From contig NZ_KB890024.1 of the NCBI RefSeq assembly GCF_000372965.1, positions 4,490,304 through 4,554,303 of the forward strand: a DNA stretch of 64,000 bases, given 5' to 3'. Position numbers and translations under genes: made by a program. The DNA is from Hoeflea sp. 108 (lineage in GTDB: Bacteria; Pseudomonadota; Alphaproteobacteria; Rhizobiales; Rhizobiaceae). The notes under the pieces are model-generated. The model saw only the letters and a program-made list of their open reading frames with translations, was not told where the DNA came from and ran no database searches. The stretch's first letter is position 1, and every line of letters starts with the position of its first letter. Positions 54,881 through 63,934 of this stretch are shown here, piece after piece.

Positions 54881-56179
54881 ATGGCCAATGTGGTGGTCGT
54901 CGGCTCCCAGTGGGGCGACGAAGGCAAGGGCAAGATCGTGGACTGGCTGTCCGAACGCGCCGATGTGGTGGTGCGCTTCCAGGGCGGCCACAATGCTGGC
55001 CACACGCTGGTGGTGGACGGCAAGGTCTACAAGCTGTCGCTGCTGCCTTCCGGCGTCGTCCGCGAGGGCAAGCTGTCGGTCATCGGCAATGGCGTGGTCT
55101 TCGATCCGCATGCCTTCGTGGCCGAGATCGAGAAGATCCGCGCCCAGGGCGTCGACATCGGTCCGGACCGCCTGAAAATCGCCGAAAACACCGCGCTAAT
55201 CCTGTCGCTGCATCGCGAGCTGGATGGTTTCCGCGAGGACGCCGCCTCCAATTCGGGAACGAAGATTGGCACGACCCGTCGCGGCATCGGCCCCGCCTAC
55301 GAAGACAAGGTGGGCCGCCGTGCGGTGCGGGTGATGGATCTGGCTGATTTGGAAACGCTTCCCGTCAAGGTCGACAGGCTGCTCACGCACCACAATGCGA
55401 TGCGCCGCGGCCTCGGCCATCCCGAGGTGACGCACGAGGCCATCATGGCCGAGTTGACCTCGGTCGCCGACAAGATCCTGCCCTACATGGATCGCGTCTG
55501 GAAAGTGCTCGACGACAAGCGCCGCGCCGGCGAACGCATCCTGTTCGAAGGCGCGCAGGGCACCCTGCTCGACATCGACCACGGCACCTATCCGTTCGTG
55601 ACGTCGTCCAACACGGTGGCCGGCCAGGCAGCTGCCGGTTCAGGCATGGGTCCGGGATCGATCCACTACGTGCTCGGCATCACCAAGGCCTACACCACCC
55701 GCGTCGGCGAGGGCCCCTTCCCGACCGAACAGCAGAACGAAATCGGCGAGTTCCTGGGCACCCGTGGCCATGAATTCGGCGTGGTGACGGGCCGCAAGCG
55801 CCGCTGCGGCTGGTTCGACGCCGTGTTGGTGCGCCAGGCGGTTGCCGTCAACGGCATCAAGGGCATCGCGCTGACCAAGCTCGACGTGCTCGACGGCCTC
55901 GACGAGATCAAGGTCTGCACCGGCTACAAGCTGGACGGCGAACTGATCGACTACCTGCCCGCGAGCCAAGGCGCGCAGGCACGGGTCGAGCCGGTCTACG
56001 AGACGCTCGAAGGCTGGAAGGGAACCACGGCCGGCGCACGCAGCTGGAACGATCTCCCGGCGCAGGCGGTCAAATATGTGCGTTACATCGAGGAACTGAT
56101 CGGTGCGCCGGTGGCGCTGCTGTCGACCAGCCCCGAGCGGGACGACACGATACTTGTGACCGACCCGTTTGAAGACTAA
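54881..56179 (+). CDS. purA: Adenylosuccinate synthetase PurA
   Basis: 432 residues, full length. The GTP loop VVVGSQWGDEGKGKIVDWL carries the catalytic aspartate, and GGHNAGHTLVV the histidine. GAQGTLLDIDHGTYPFVTSSN and the GTP-binding end LLSTSPERDDTI follow. It condenses IMP and aspartate using GTP in AMP synthesis. GGAAGG precedes the ATG. It is divergent from the DMT transporter. Confidence 0.98.
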   Translation: MANVVVVGSQWGDEGKGKIVDWLSERADVVVRFQGGHNAGHTLVVDGKVYKLSLLPSGVVREGKLSVIGNGVVFDPHAFVAEIEKIRAQGVDIGPDRLKIAENTALILSLHRELDGFREDAASNSGTKIGTTRRGIGPAYEDKVGRRAVRVMDLADLETLPVKVDRLLTHHNAMRRGLGHPEVTHEAIMAELTSVADKILPYMDRVWKVLDDKRRAGERILFEGAQGTLLDIDHGTYPFVTSSNTVAGQAAAGSGMGPGSIHYVLGITKAYTTRVGEGPFPTEQQNEIGEFLGTRGHEFGVVTGRKRRCGWFDAVLVRQAVAVNGIKGIALTKLDVLDGLDEIKVCTGYKLDGELIDYLPASQGAQARVEPVYETLEGWKGTTAGARSWNDLPAQAVKYVRYIEELIGAPVALLSTSPERDDTILVTDPFED

Positions 56180-56256
56180 TTTTTGATACCTTTCCGGTGG
56201 GCCGCAATGTCAGGCGGAGACGCGGCCCAGGGACGACAAGATAGGTCGACGAGAGA

Positions 56257-57819
56257 ATGGCAGACTTCGTAGCGGTTCTGAAAAAGACGCTTGATGGCAT
56301 GGGCGACACGACGCCCGCAATGCGGGCACGGGTGTATGACAAGGCCCGCAGCACGATTGCGGCCAAGCTTGCAGCCCTCAATCCGCCGCCGCCCGAAGCG
56401 GTCGCTGATCGCCAGAAGAAGGCGCTCGAGGACGCCATCGCGACGGTCGAGGCGGAGTTCACCGCAAAGCCCGTGGAGAACGATCCGCTGGCGGAGCTGG
56501 AGAATGTGTTCTCCTCGATCGACCGCAACAAGAACCAGCCCGTCTACACGCCGCGCGCGCCGGAGCCCGAGGTGCGGCGCCCGCTGGCGCCCATGACGCC
56601 GACACCCGCTCCGCAGCCGCCGGCACAGCCCAAGGCAACGCCGAGCTACCCGACGCAGGCGCCGGCATCGTCCTACGCACCGCAGGCCCGCGAGGAGCTT
56701 TCCGAGTTCGCGGCTGAACATGACGAAGACGACCAGCCCGCCCTGCCGGCCGAGGACGACCAGTTCGAGGCCACCAGGGACGAGGATATCGACCCGTTCC
56801 AGGCGACCAGGCAGAAGCCGCGCAAGCGCATCAGCGGCGGTCTGATCGCCGCGACCGTTGCGGTCGCCGTGCTCGGCGTCGGCGGCTATGCGCTGTGGTC
56901 GAACCGCGATGCCTTCGTCGGCTCCGGCACCGACAAACCCGCCGAGACGCCGGCACCGGCCAACGAGGCGACGACGCCTCCGCCCGCCAACGGCACGCAG
57001 AACGCCCAGGCGCCGGCCAATGGCGAGCCGGGCAAGTTCACCCAGCGCATGACGCAGGACGGCAAGGAGGTCGATCCCGGCCCGGCCAGCGGCACCAACG
57101 GCGTTGGCGAAGGCACTTCGGTAGCAGCCCTGACACAGCCGCCCGCACCGGCCCCGGCGACCACGCCTGAGCCCGCTGCGGCGACGCCAACCACCCCCGC
57201 AACACCTGCCACCCCGCCGGCGGCCGGCGCAACGACGCCTCCCGCAAGCGAGAACGCGCCTGTCGCGGTCGGCCAGAAGGCCATCTTCTATGAAGAGCGC
57301 ACCAATGTGGCGCAAGGCTCGGCCGAGCAGGGCTCCGTCGTCTGGACCGTGGTCCAGGAATCGCCCGGCGGCGACCTGCCGCCCGAACCGGCAATCCGCG
57401 CCGAGGCGACGATTCCAGGCAAGGACATCCAGCTGCGCATGACCATCCGCCGCAACGCCGACAAGACGCTGCCGGCGAGCCACATCCTCGAGATGATCTT
57501 CCTGACGCCAGACGGCTTCGAGGGCGGCGGCATCGAAAACATCCTGCGCGTGGCGCTGAAAAGCTCCGAACAGGACGCCGGCAGCCCGCTGCTCGGCATT
57601 CCCGCCAAGATTGCCGACGGCTTTTTCCTTGTTGCGCTCAACGACAACAAGGCCGAGGTCGACGCCAATTTGAACCTTCTGCGCCGGCAGAGCTGGATCG
57701 ACGTGCCCGTCGTCTACAAGTCGGGCCGCCGTGCCTTGTTCACTATGGAAAAGGGCATCCCCGGCGACAAGGTCTTTGAAGACGCGATGAAGGCCTGGCA
57801 GGCCAAGGAAGCGGGCTAA
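56257..57819 (+). CDS. Proline/alanine-rich single-pass membrane protein, conserved in Rhizobiales
   Basis: 520 residues. The helical cytoplasmic N-terminus (MADFVAVLKKTLDGMGDTTP onward) contains a repeat-like DPLAELENVFSSIDR and a Pro-rich acidic linker. One transmembrane helix follows (about 192-213, SGGLIAATVAVAVLGVGGYAL), then a Pro/Ala/Thr-rich periplasmic stalk (about 225-340). The compact C-terminal domain (about 345-515) has AIFYEERTNVAQGSAEQG and SWIDVPVVYKSGRRALFTMEKG. I recognise no named domain. The topology resembles a tethered periplasmic sensor or scaffold. It follows purA by 77 bp. Confidence 0.75.
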   Translation: MADFVAVLKKTLDGMGDTTPAMRARVYDKARSTIAAKLAALNPPPPEAVADRQKKALEDAIATVEAEFTAKPVENDPLAELENVFSSIDRNKNQPVYTPRAPEPEVRRPLAPMTPTPAPQPPAQPKATPSYPTQAPASSYAPQAREELSEFAAEHDEDDQPALPAEDDQFEATRDEDIDPFQATRQKPRKRISGGLIAATVAVAVLGVGGYALWSNRDAFVGSGTDKPAETPAPANEATTPPPANGTQNAQAPANGEPGKFTQRMTQDGKEVDPGPASGTNGVGEGTSVAALTQPPAPAPATTPEPAAATPTTPATPATPPAAGATTPPASENAPVAVGQKAIFYEERTNVAQGSAEQGSVVWTVVQESPGGDLPPEPAIRAEATIPGKDIQLRMTIRRNADKTLPASHILEMIFLTPDGFEGGGIENILRVALKSSEQDAGSPLLGIPAKIADGFFLVALNDNKAEVDANLNLLRRQSWIDVPVVYKSGRRALFTMEKGIPGDKVFEDAMKAWQAKEAG

Positions 57820-57848
57820 AGCCCTTCGGGCTGCATGCAATCAAGCGG

Positions 57849-57873
57849 CTGACGCGGGAGGCTCCCGCGTCAG
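57849..57873. terminator. Perfect 11-bp hairpin between purA-side genes and the ccd remnant
   Basis: CTGACGCGGGA-GGC-TCCCGCGTCAG. The right arm overlaps the old ccdB stop. It is symmetrical and could serve both directions; there is no T-run. Confidence 0.5.
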
Positions 57874-58166
57874 AAGCACTGGAACAGCAGGTCCAGGGCG
57901 GCTACAGCCTCGTCATGGTGCTCAGCCAGATTTCCTGCGATTCTCCCAAATCGGAAACGGCATCTGCGCTGATGTGGTGTGCTGCCACCACGACCTTGCG
58001 GCCACCGATCTCAAAAACCGGATTGAGCTTCCTGATCGGCGGGGATTTCTGCCGCTCGCAAGAGCGGCGGCACCACACGCGATTTCAGACGATCAAGCAG
58101 GTTCGTCTGCAAATCCAACAGGTAGCCGCCTTCATAAGGGCCAACGAACAGGTCGTATCTGGCAAT
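57870..58166 (-). pseudogene. ccdB: ccdB-like toxin remnant with two frameshifts and a lost start codon
   Basis: The start position has ATT instead of ATG (58164-58166). The frame reads ARYDLFVGPYEGGYLLDLQT, then NLLDRLKSRVVPPLL, a clear CcdB N-terminus. After IPADQ a +1 shift is needed to continue KLNPVFEIGGRKVVVAAHHI. A second shift restores NLAEHHDEAVAALDLLFQ to the old stop at 57870. CcdB poisons DNA gyrase; this copy cannot be made whole. Total span 297 bp, equal to an intact ccdB. Confidence 0.85.
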
Positions 58167-58298
58167 CAGAACATCCGATATTTGGCCAGGAGCAACCCGT
58201 TCTTGCCGACATGGTCGTTCCAGGCATCCAGGGTTGCCTGGTTCTCGACATTCCAAAGCAGCGTCGATGGTCACATTCGTCGGCTTGCGGACACGCTT
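58166..58298 (-). pseudogene. ccdA: ccdA-like antitoxin remnant with internal deletion and frameshift
   Basis: The start region reads KRVRKPTNVTIDAAL (the conserved CcdA N-terminus). A deletion and shift then join it to NVENQATLDAWNDHVGKNG and LLLAKYRMF, the conserved CcdA C-terminus, ending in TGA at 58166-58168. That TGA overlaps the old ccdB start, the typical ccdAB arrangement. The DNA-binding/dimerisation middle is missing. Confidence 0.83.
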
Positions 58299-58341
58299 GG
58301 GAGCTCCGCGGCATGGCGGGCACGCATAGGGCGTGCGAGCC

Positions 58342-60153
58342 TTAGCCTTCGAGCTCCTCGCGCAGCATCTCCAGCTCCAGCCATTCTTCCTCGAGGGCTG
58401 TGAGCGTCGCCCGCTCCTTATCGAGGGCGGCGATGGTCTTCTGGAAGCCGTGGGGATCACGTTCATAGAAGGCCGGGTCGGCGATCTGATTTTCCAGCCG
58501 CGAGATCGATGCCGTCACCGCTTCCATCTTCTTCGGCAGATTCTCGAGCGCGAATTTCTGCTTGAAGGACAGCTTCTTGGCCGGTCCCTTCGGAGCGTCG
58601 GGCTCGCTGCGTACCGCATTCGCCTCGCCATTCGCCTTGCGTGACTTGCGGTCGTCGAGCTTGGTGCCGCCGCGCTGGGCCAGCATGTCGGCATAGCCGC
58701 CGGCATATTCGACCCATTTGCCGTCGCCGTCGGGCGCAATGATGCTGGTCACCGTGCGGTCGAGGAAATCGCGATCGTGGCTGACCAGGATGACGGTTCC
58801 GGCAAAGCCTGCGACCAGTTCCTGCAGCAGTTCCAGCGTCTCCATGTCGAGATCGTTGGTCGGTTCGTCGAGCACCAGCAAATTGGCCGGACGAGCAAGC
58901 ACGCGCGCCAGGATCAGCCGGGCGCGCTCGCCGCCCGAGAGCTCGCGCACCGGCGTGCGCGCCTGTTCGGGTTTGAACAGGAAGTCCTTCATGTAGGAGA
59001 CGACGTGGCGCTGCTCGCCGTTGATGACGAGGTTCTCGCCGCGCCCGTCGGTCAGGTAGCTGGACAGCGTCTCGTTCGGATCGACCGCTTCACGCTTCTG
59101 GTCGAGGGTTGCGATCTCGAGATTGACGCCAAGCCGCACAGTGCCGGCATCTGGGTCAAGCTCGCCGGTCAGCATCTTGAGCAATGTCGTCTTGCCGGCG
59201 CCGTTCGGCCCGACAAGGCCGACGCGGTCGCCGCGCTGGATGCGGGTCGAGAAGCCCTTGACCACGGTCAGGTCGCCGAAGCTCTTTTCGATGTTCTTGG
59301 CCTCGATGACCAGCTTGCCGGACTCGGCAGCATCGCTCGCCACCATCGTCGCCACGCCCTCGGCGCCGCGATGGCTGCGGAATTTCTGGCGCATCGACTG
59401 AAGCTCGCCTAGCCGGCGCATGTTGCGCTTGCGGCGCGCCGTCACGCCATAGCGCAGCCAGTGCTCCTCGCGCACGATCTGGCGGCCGAGCTTGTGCTGG
59501 TCGCGCTCTTCCTCCTCGAGGATTTGATCGCGCCACTCCTCGAAATGGGCAAAGCCACGGTCGAGCCGGCGCGTCTGGCCGCGATCGAGCCACACCGTGT
59601 TGCGGCTGACGCGCTCGAGGAAACGGCGGTCGTGCGAGATCAGGATCAGCGCCGACGAGGTACGGATGAGCTCTTCTTCCAGCCACTCGATGACGGAGAG
59701 ATCGAGATGGTTGGTCGGCTCGTCGAGCAGCAGGATATCGGGCTCGGGCGCCATGACGCGGGCAAGTGCCGCGCGGCGGGCCTCGCCACCGGAGAGATCA
59801 CCCGGGCGCTCCTCGCCCGTCAGGCCGAGATGGTCGAGCAGGTAGGTGGCGCGGTGACTGTCGTCGGCCGGTCCGAGTCCAGCCTCGACATAGGCCCGCA
59901 CACTGGCGAAGCCGTCCATGTCAGGGGCTTGCGGCAGGTAGCGGATCGTCGCCGAAGGCTGGCGAAACACCTCGCCATCGGTCGGCTCGACCATGCCGGC
60001 GGCAATCTTGAGCAGCGTCGACTTGCCCGAGCCGTTGCGGCCGACGAGCGCGATCTTGTCGCCTGATGATGCGGAAAGTGCCGCGCCGTCGAGCAGCGGC
60101 ACGCCGCCAAAGGTCAGCCGGATGGCGTCGAGATTGAGAAGCGGTGGCGCCAT
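58342..60153 (-). CDS. uup: ABC-F family ATPase, Uup type
   Basis: 603 codons. Two ABC domains: Walker A GRNGSGKST near residue 36 with signature LSGGEARR, and GPNGAGKTT near 310 with LSGGERAR, each with DEPTN-DL Walker B/D-loop elements. A basic linker (SRKANGEANAVRSE) leads to a C-terminal coiled coil (about 530-602), typical of Uup rather than EttA. There is no membrane domain. ABC-F proteins act on the ribosome; Uup is also tied to replication intermediates. The ATG at 60153 starts 2 nt after the thiamine diphosphokinase stop. Confidence 0.9.
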   Translation of the reverse strand: MAPPLLNLDAIRLTFGGVPLLDGAALSASSGDKIALVGRNGSGKSTLLKIAAGMVEPTDGEVFRQPSATIRYLPQAPDMDGFASVRAYVEAGLGPADDSHRATYLLDHLGLTGEERPGDLSGGEARRAALARVMAPEPDILLLDEPTNHLDLSVIEWLEEELIRTSSALILISHDRRFLERVSRNTVWLDRGQTRRLDRGFAHFEEWRDQILEEEERDQHKLGRQIVREEHWLRYGVTARRKRNMRRLGELQSMRQKFRSHRGAEGVATMVASDAAESGKLVIEAKNIEKSFGDLTVVKGFSTRIQRGDRVGLVGPNGAGKTTLLKMLTGELDPDAGTVRLGVNLEIATLDQKREAVDPNETLSSYLTDGRGENLVINGEQRHVVSYMKDFLFKPEQARTPVRELSGGERARLILARVLARPANLLVLDEPTNDLDMETLELLQELVAGFAGTVILVSHDRDFLDRTVTSIIAPDGDGKWVEYAGGYADMLAQRGGTKLDDRKSRKANGEANAVRSEPDAPKGPAKKLSFKQKFALENLPKKMEAVTASISRLENQIADPAFYERDPHGFQKTIAALDKERATLTALEEEWLELEMLREELEG

Positions 60154-60155
60154 GA

Positions 60156-60800
60156 TCAGAATTCCGGAGCGGGATAGGGGTGAGCGACAAGCAGGGCGCG
60201 GCCGCTGCCGAGCGAAATCCTGAGGGTGCCCTGGACTTCGTTGGAGAGGGTGAGCGACGAACCGAACGGTACCTCGACGCTGTCGAGCAACCACTTGGCG
60301 CCTTCCTCGGTAAGGCCGGTCAACGCCGAGAAGGCGAGCACCGAAAACATCGTGCCGTCGTCGTAATCGAAGCTTGCCGTACCGGGAAGAAGCGGCACGC
60401 CTTCCTGATGGCCGCTGCTCAGCACGACTTCGGTGCCGCCTTCGGCGAGACGAAGCGCCAGCGCGAAATGGAGAAAGGCATGGTCGGACCGGGCGCCACC
60501 GAAGGCACCGACGAGCACGAGCGATGTCGCTCCACGCTCCAGCGCGGCCGAAATTGCCAACTCGCCGTCGGTCTTGTTCTTTTCGGCGGGAAACACCTCG
60601 CGCGGCACTGCGGCGAAAGCAGGATCGAGCTCAGCCGGGGCCGAGTCGAAATCGCCGAGCCAGAGCTCCGGCATCAGGCCCAACGTCGCCGCGTGGCGGA
60701 TGCCGGAATCGGCCGCGATGACGCGGCTGCCCGCGACCTGGCGGTCGAGGCGCGGCGTCCGCAGTAGCTCGCCGCCGAGAAGGATGGTGAACCGGCTCAT
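60156..60800 (-). CDS. thiN: Thiamine diphosphokinase
   Basis: 214 residues from the ATG at 60800. The TPK catalytic domain has VIAADSGIRHAATLGLMPEL and WLGDFDS, then EKNKTDGELAISAAL and VLVGAFGGARSDHAFLH. The C-terminal part is the thiamine-binding TPK domain (LSNEVQGTLRISLGSGRALL). It makes thiamine diphosphate from thiamine and ATP. It is divergent from thiB and probably benefits from thiamine imported by ThiBPQ. The open frame extends upstream across the riboswitch region without a supported start. Confidence 0.9.
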   Translation of the reverse strand: MSRFTILLGGELLRTPRLDRQVAGSRVIAADSGIRHAATLGLMPELWLGDFDSAPAELDPAFAAVPREVFPAEKNKTDGELAISAALERGATSLVLVGAFGGARSDHAFLHFALALRLAEGGTEVVLSSGHQEGVPLLPGTASFDYDDGTMFSVLAFSALTGLTEEGAKWLLDSVEVPFGSSLTLSNEVQGTLRISLGSGRALLVAHPYPAPEF

Positions 60801-60905
60801 GCCGAGGCCATTACCAGCCCGGCGGCCGAAACGGAAGGCCGGCGAGCAGCGCTGAAACTTGGGCTTGCACCGCCCCTTCGCCGGCTCTATTCCTTGGATC
60901 GCTCT

Positions 60906-61008
60906 AACGGGGTGCCTGTCACGCGCAAGCGGGGCCGGCTGAGAGGCATGGAGAGTTCCGGCCAACCCGCTGAACCTGATCCGGTTTGTACCGGCGGAGG
61001 GATTAGAT
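60906..61008 (+). promoter_or_regulatory. TPP riboswitch (THI element) controlling thiBPQ
   Basis: The characteristic blocks are in order: GGGGTGCC, GCTGAGAGGCAT, AACCCGCTGAACCTGATC and the closing CCGGTTTGTACCGGCGGAGG. CTGAGAG and ACCTGATC are the conserved TPP-sensing segments. It ends 55 nt before the thiB ATG. Binding of TPP should hide the ribosome-binding site or terminate transcription, switching off uptake when thiamine is plentiful. Confidence 0.95.
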
Positions 61009-61063
61009 GCTTCGGACGCCCGGCGCTTCAAATTCCCTTTCAACACCAATGAAGGAGGCGCTG

Positions 61064-62068
61064 ATGCGCTCGCTGATCCTATCCCTGACTTCCGCCCTGG
61101 CGATGGCCGCTGCAGCCTTCCCGGCCTCGGCCGAGGGAAAACTCACCATCTACACCTATGAGAGCTTCACCTCTGAATGGGGCCCCGGCCCGCAGGTGAA
61201 AAAGGCCTTCGAAGCCGAATGCGCCTGCACGGTCGATTTCGTCTCGGTCGCCGACGGCGTCGCCCTTCTCAACCGCGTCAAGCTCGAAGGCGCCTCGACC
61301 AAGGCCGACATCGTGCTTGGCCTCGACACCAACCTGACGACCGAAGCGAAGGCCACCGGCCTGTTTACACCACACGGTGCTGCCGGCGCCGACGTCAAGG
61401 TTCCGGGCGACTGGAAGGACGACACCTTCGTGCCCTACGACTACGGCTACTTCGCCGTCGTCTATGACACCGAAAAGCTGAAGAACCCGCCCAAGAGCCT
61501 GAAGGAACTTGTCGAGGGCAATCCGGAAGAAAAGATCGCCATCCAGGACCCGCGCACCTCGACACCAGGTCTCGGCCTTCTGCTCTGGGTCAAGTCGGTC
61601 TATGGCGACAAAGCGCCGGAAGCCTGGACCAAGCTCAAGGGCCGCGTGCTGACGGTGACGCCGGGCTGGAGCGAGGCCTATGGCCTGTTCACCAAGGGCG
61701 AAGCGCCGATGGTTCTGTCCTACACCACTTCGCCGGCCTACCACATGGTCGCCGAGAACACCGAGCGTTACCAGGCCGCATCCTTCGAGGAAGGCCATTA
61801 CCTGCAGATCGAGGTGGCCGGCATCACCACAACGGGCGCCAAGAACCCGCTGGCCGAAAAGTTCATGGCCTTCATGACCGGCCCCGGCTTCCAGGACGCG
61901 GTCCCCGAGACCAACTGGATGCTGCCCGCCGGCAAGACCGACAAGCCGCTCAACCCCGCTTTCGACAAGCTGGTGAAGCCGGCAAAGACACTGATCTTCA
62001 GCGCCGATGAAGTGGCTGCCAATCGCAAGGCCTGGGTCGACGAGTGGCTCGGCGTGATGAGCAAATAA
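61064..62068 (+). CDS. thiB: Thiamine ABC transporter, periplasmic binding protein ThiB
   Basis: 334 residues from the ATG at 61064 (AAGGAGG upstream). The signal peptide (LILSLTSALAMAAAAFPASA) is followed by a type II binding-protein fold starting KLTIYTYESFTSEWGPGPQ. GLDTNLTTEA, VPYDYGYFAVVYD and QDPRTSTPGLGLL are typical of ThiB. It brings thiamine to ThiP/ThiQ. Confidence 0.95.
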   Translation: MRSLILSLTSALAMAAAAFPASAEGKLTIYTYESFTSEWGPGPQVKKAFEAECACTVDFVSVADGVALLNRVKLEGASTKADIVLGLDTNLTTEAKATGLFTPHGAAGADVKVPGDWKDDTFVPYDYGYFAVVYDTEKLKNPPKSLKELVEGNPEEKIAIQDPRTSTPGLGLLLWVKSVYGDKAPEAWTKLKGRVLTVTPGWSEAYGLFTKGEAPMVLSYTTSPAYHMVAENTERYQAASFEEGHYLQIEVAGITTTGAKNPLAEKFMAFMTGPGFQDAVPETNWMLPAGKTDKPLNPAFDKLVKPAKTLIFSADEVAANRKAWVDEWLGVMSK

Positions 62069-62096
62069 GGCCCGAAAGGCTCGAACGTGACCACCC

Positions 62097-62263
62097 TACG
62101 TTGCCCCCCTCTGTCCTGCCGGACATCTCCCCCACAAGGGGGGAGATTGGCAGTTGCGCGGCCTTTGCCAATCACGACGGTGACAGAAGAAGCGGCAACG
62201 GTGAGGCAACTGATCTCCCCCCTTGTGGAGGAGATGTCCGGCAGGACAGAGGGGGGCAACGTA
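62097..62263. repeat. 167-bp long inverted repeat (extragenic palindrome) between thiB and thiP
   Basis: The outer 34 bp are a perfect inverted repeat (62097-62130 with 62230-62263, starting TACGTTGCCCCCCTCTGTCC). After one mismatch, CCACAAGGGGGGAGAT pairs with ATCTCCCCCCTTGTGG, and CAGTTGC with GCAACTG. About 57 paired positions in all, around a 48-nt centre. It has no coding content and looks like a non-autonomous palindromic element inserted in the operon. Confidence 0.88.
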
Positions 62264-62317
62264 GAGTACAGCGTAGCCGCTCTGCGTCATGCACGCTCCA
62301 AACGCGTCTAGCCCGGC

Positions 62318-63934
62318 ATGCGCATTCCCCCCACCGACTCTCGCATCATAGCCGGCATCCTTGCGCTGGTGGCCATCGGCATGCTGATCGGTGGCGCATT
62401 CGTCGGGCTCGGCATCGAGGCCTGGCGCAATCCCGAAGGCGCCTATGCCGCCTTCGACAGCTACCTTTTTCGCGTCGCGCGTTTCACCATCTGGCAGGCG
62501 CTGCTGTCGATGCTGCTGTCGGTGGCCCCGGCAATCCTCGTCGCCCGCGCGCTTGCCCGCCATCCCGCTTTTCCCGGCCGTGGGCTGATCCTGCGCCTGT
62601 TTGCCGTGCCGCTGGCACTCCCGGCGATCGTCGCCGCACTCGGCATTCTCACGCTTTACGGCCGTGCCGGTTACTTCGCCGCTCCATTGAGCGCACTGAG
62701 CGGAGGCACATGGCCGGGCGTCTATGGTCTGTCCGGCATCCTGGTCGCGCATGTGTTCTTCAACATGCCACTGGCGACGCGGCTTTTGCTGGAGGCGCTG
62801 CAGACCGTGCCATCAGACCAGTGGCGGTTGGCGAGCCAGCTTGGCATGGGGGCGCGCGCCAGCTTCCGACTGATCGAATGGCCGGCGGTACGTGCGGCCC
62901 TCCCCGGCGTTGCCGGGCTGGTGTTCATGCTCTGCGTCACCTCCTTCACCATTGTGCTGACGCTCGGCGGCGGACCGGCGGCAACCACGCTGGAGGTGGC
63001 TATCTACCAGGCTCTGCGCTTCGACTTCGACCCTGCGCGGGCTGTCGCCCTGACGCTGCTTCAGATCGGCTTGACCGCGGGGATCGTGCTCACCCTGATG
63101 CGGCTCGGCGCCAACACCACTGGCGACGCCAATCTGTCGGTGGCGCGGCGCAGCTACATCGAGGCCGGGCCAGGCGAAAAGGTCCTGAACATCGTGGTGA
63201 TAGTGGCCGCCCTCGTCTTCGTTGGCGGGCCGATGGCAGCAACAGTGGTGTCGGGTCTCGAAGCCGACCTCGCCCGCCTTGCCACCGAAGCGTCGGTTCA
63301 TCGCGCCACGCTGACCAGCCTTGTCTTCGCCTCGATCTCGGCAACGCTGGCCTGCGCTCTTTCGCTATCGCTCGTCATGGCCCGGCGGGTTCTCGCCACC
63401 TCCAGATCCGACGGCAAGGGATCGCTGCTCGAGCGGCTGACCGACACCGGCGCCGGCTTCGTGCTGGTGGTGCCGCCTGTCGTTGTCGGCGCAGGCTGGT
63501 TCGTGCTGGTGCGGCAGTCAGTCGATGTCTTCGCGCTCGCGCCCTTCATGGTGGTGACCGTCAATGCCGTCATGGCGATGCCCTTTGCCGTGCGCGCCAT
63601 CCGCCCGGCCCACGACGCGGCGGCCGAGCGCCATGAATGGCTCTGCGCGCAGCTCGGCATTTCCGGCTGGAACCGGCTGCGGCTGATCGACTGGCCGGTG
63701 TTGCGGCGGCCGCTCGCGACAGCGTTTGCCTTTGCCACAGCGCTTTCGCTCGGCGATCTCGGCGTCATCGCACTGTTCGGCAGCGACGCCGTGCAGACGC
63801 TGCCCTATCTTCTGCTCGCCCGCATGGGCAGCTACCGCACCGCGGACGCAGCCGGCCTGGCACTGATGCTCGGGCTCCTGTGCCTTGCCTTGATGATGCT
63901 GGCCGACCGCCTCGGCAAGGAGACCTCCAGATGA
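62318..63934 (+). CDS. thiP: Thiamine ABC transporter permease ThiP
   Basis: 538 residues: two fused MetI-like permease domains with about twelve helices. EAA-type loops are near 180 (EALQTVPSDQWRLASQLGMG) and near 440 (EWLCAQLGISGWNRLRLIDW), the sites that touch the ThiQ ATPase. Its stop overlaps the thiQ start as ATGA. No strong ribosome-binding site is seen at the ATG. Confidence 0.95.
   Translation: MRIPPTDSRIIAGILALVAIGMLIGGAFVGLGIEAWRNPEGAYAAFDSYLFRVARFTIWQALLSMLLSVAPAILVARALARHPAFPGRGLILRLFAVPLALPAIVAALGILTLYGRAGYFAAPLSALSGGTWPGVYGLSGILVAHVFFNMPLATRLLLEALQTVPSDQWRLASQLGMGARASFRLIEWPAVRAALPGVAGLVFMLCVTSFTIVLTLGGGPAATTLEVAIYQALRFDFDPARAVALTLLQIGLTAGIVLTLMRLGANTTGDANLSVARRSYIEAGPGEKVLNIVVIVAALVFVGGPMAATVVSGLEADLARLATEASVHRATLTSLVFASISATLACALSLSLVMARRVLATSRSDGKGSLLERLTDTGAGFVLVVPPVVVGAGWFVLVRQSVDVFALAPFMVVTVNAVMAMPFAVRAIRPAHDAAAERHEWLCAQLGISGWNRLRLIDWPVLRRPLATAFAFATALSLGDLGVIALFGSDAVQTLPYLLLARMGSYRTADAAGLALMLGLLCLALMMLADRLGKETSR

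Noticed and set aside
58011..58466. A 150-codon minus-strand open frame before uup as an intact gene
   Set aside because: It joins out-of-frame pieces of uup, ccdA and ccdB; the family similarity is only recovered when frameshifts are allowed.
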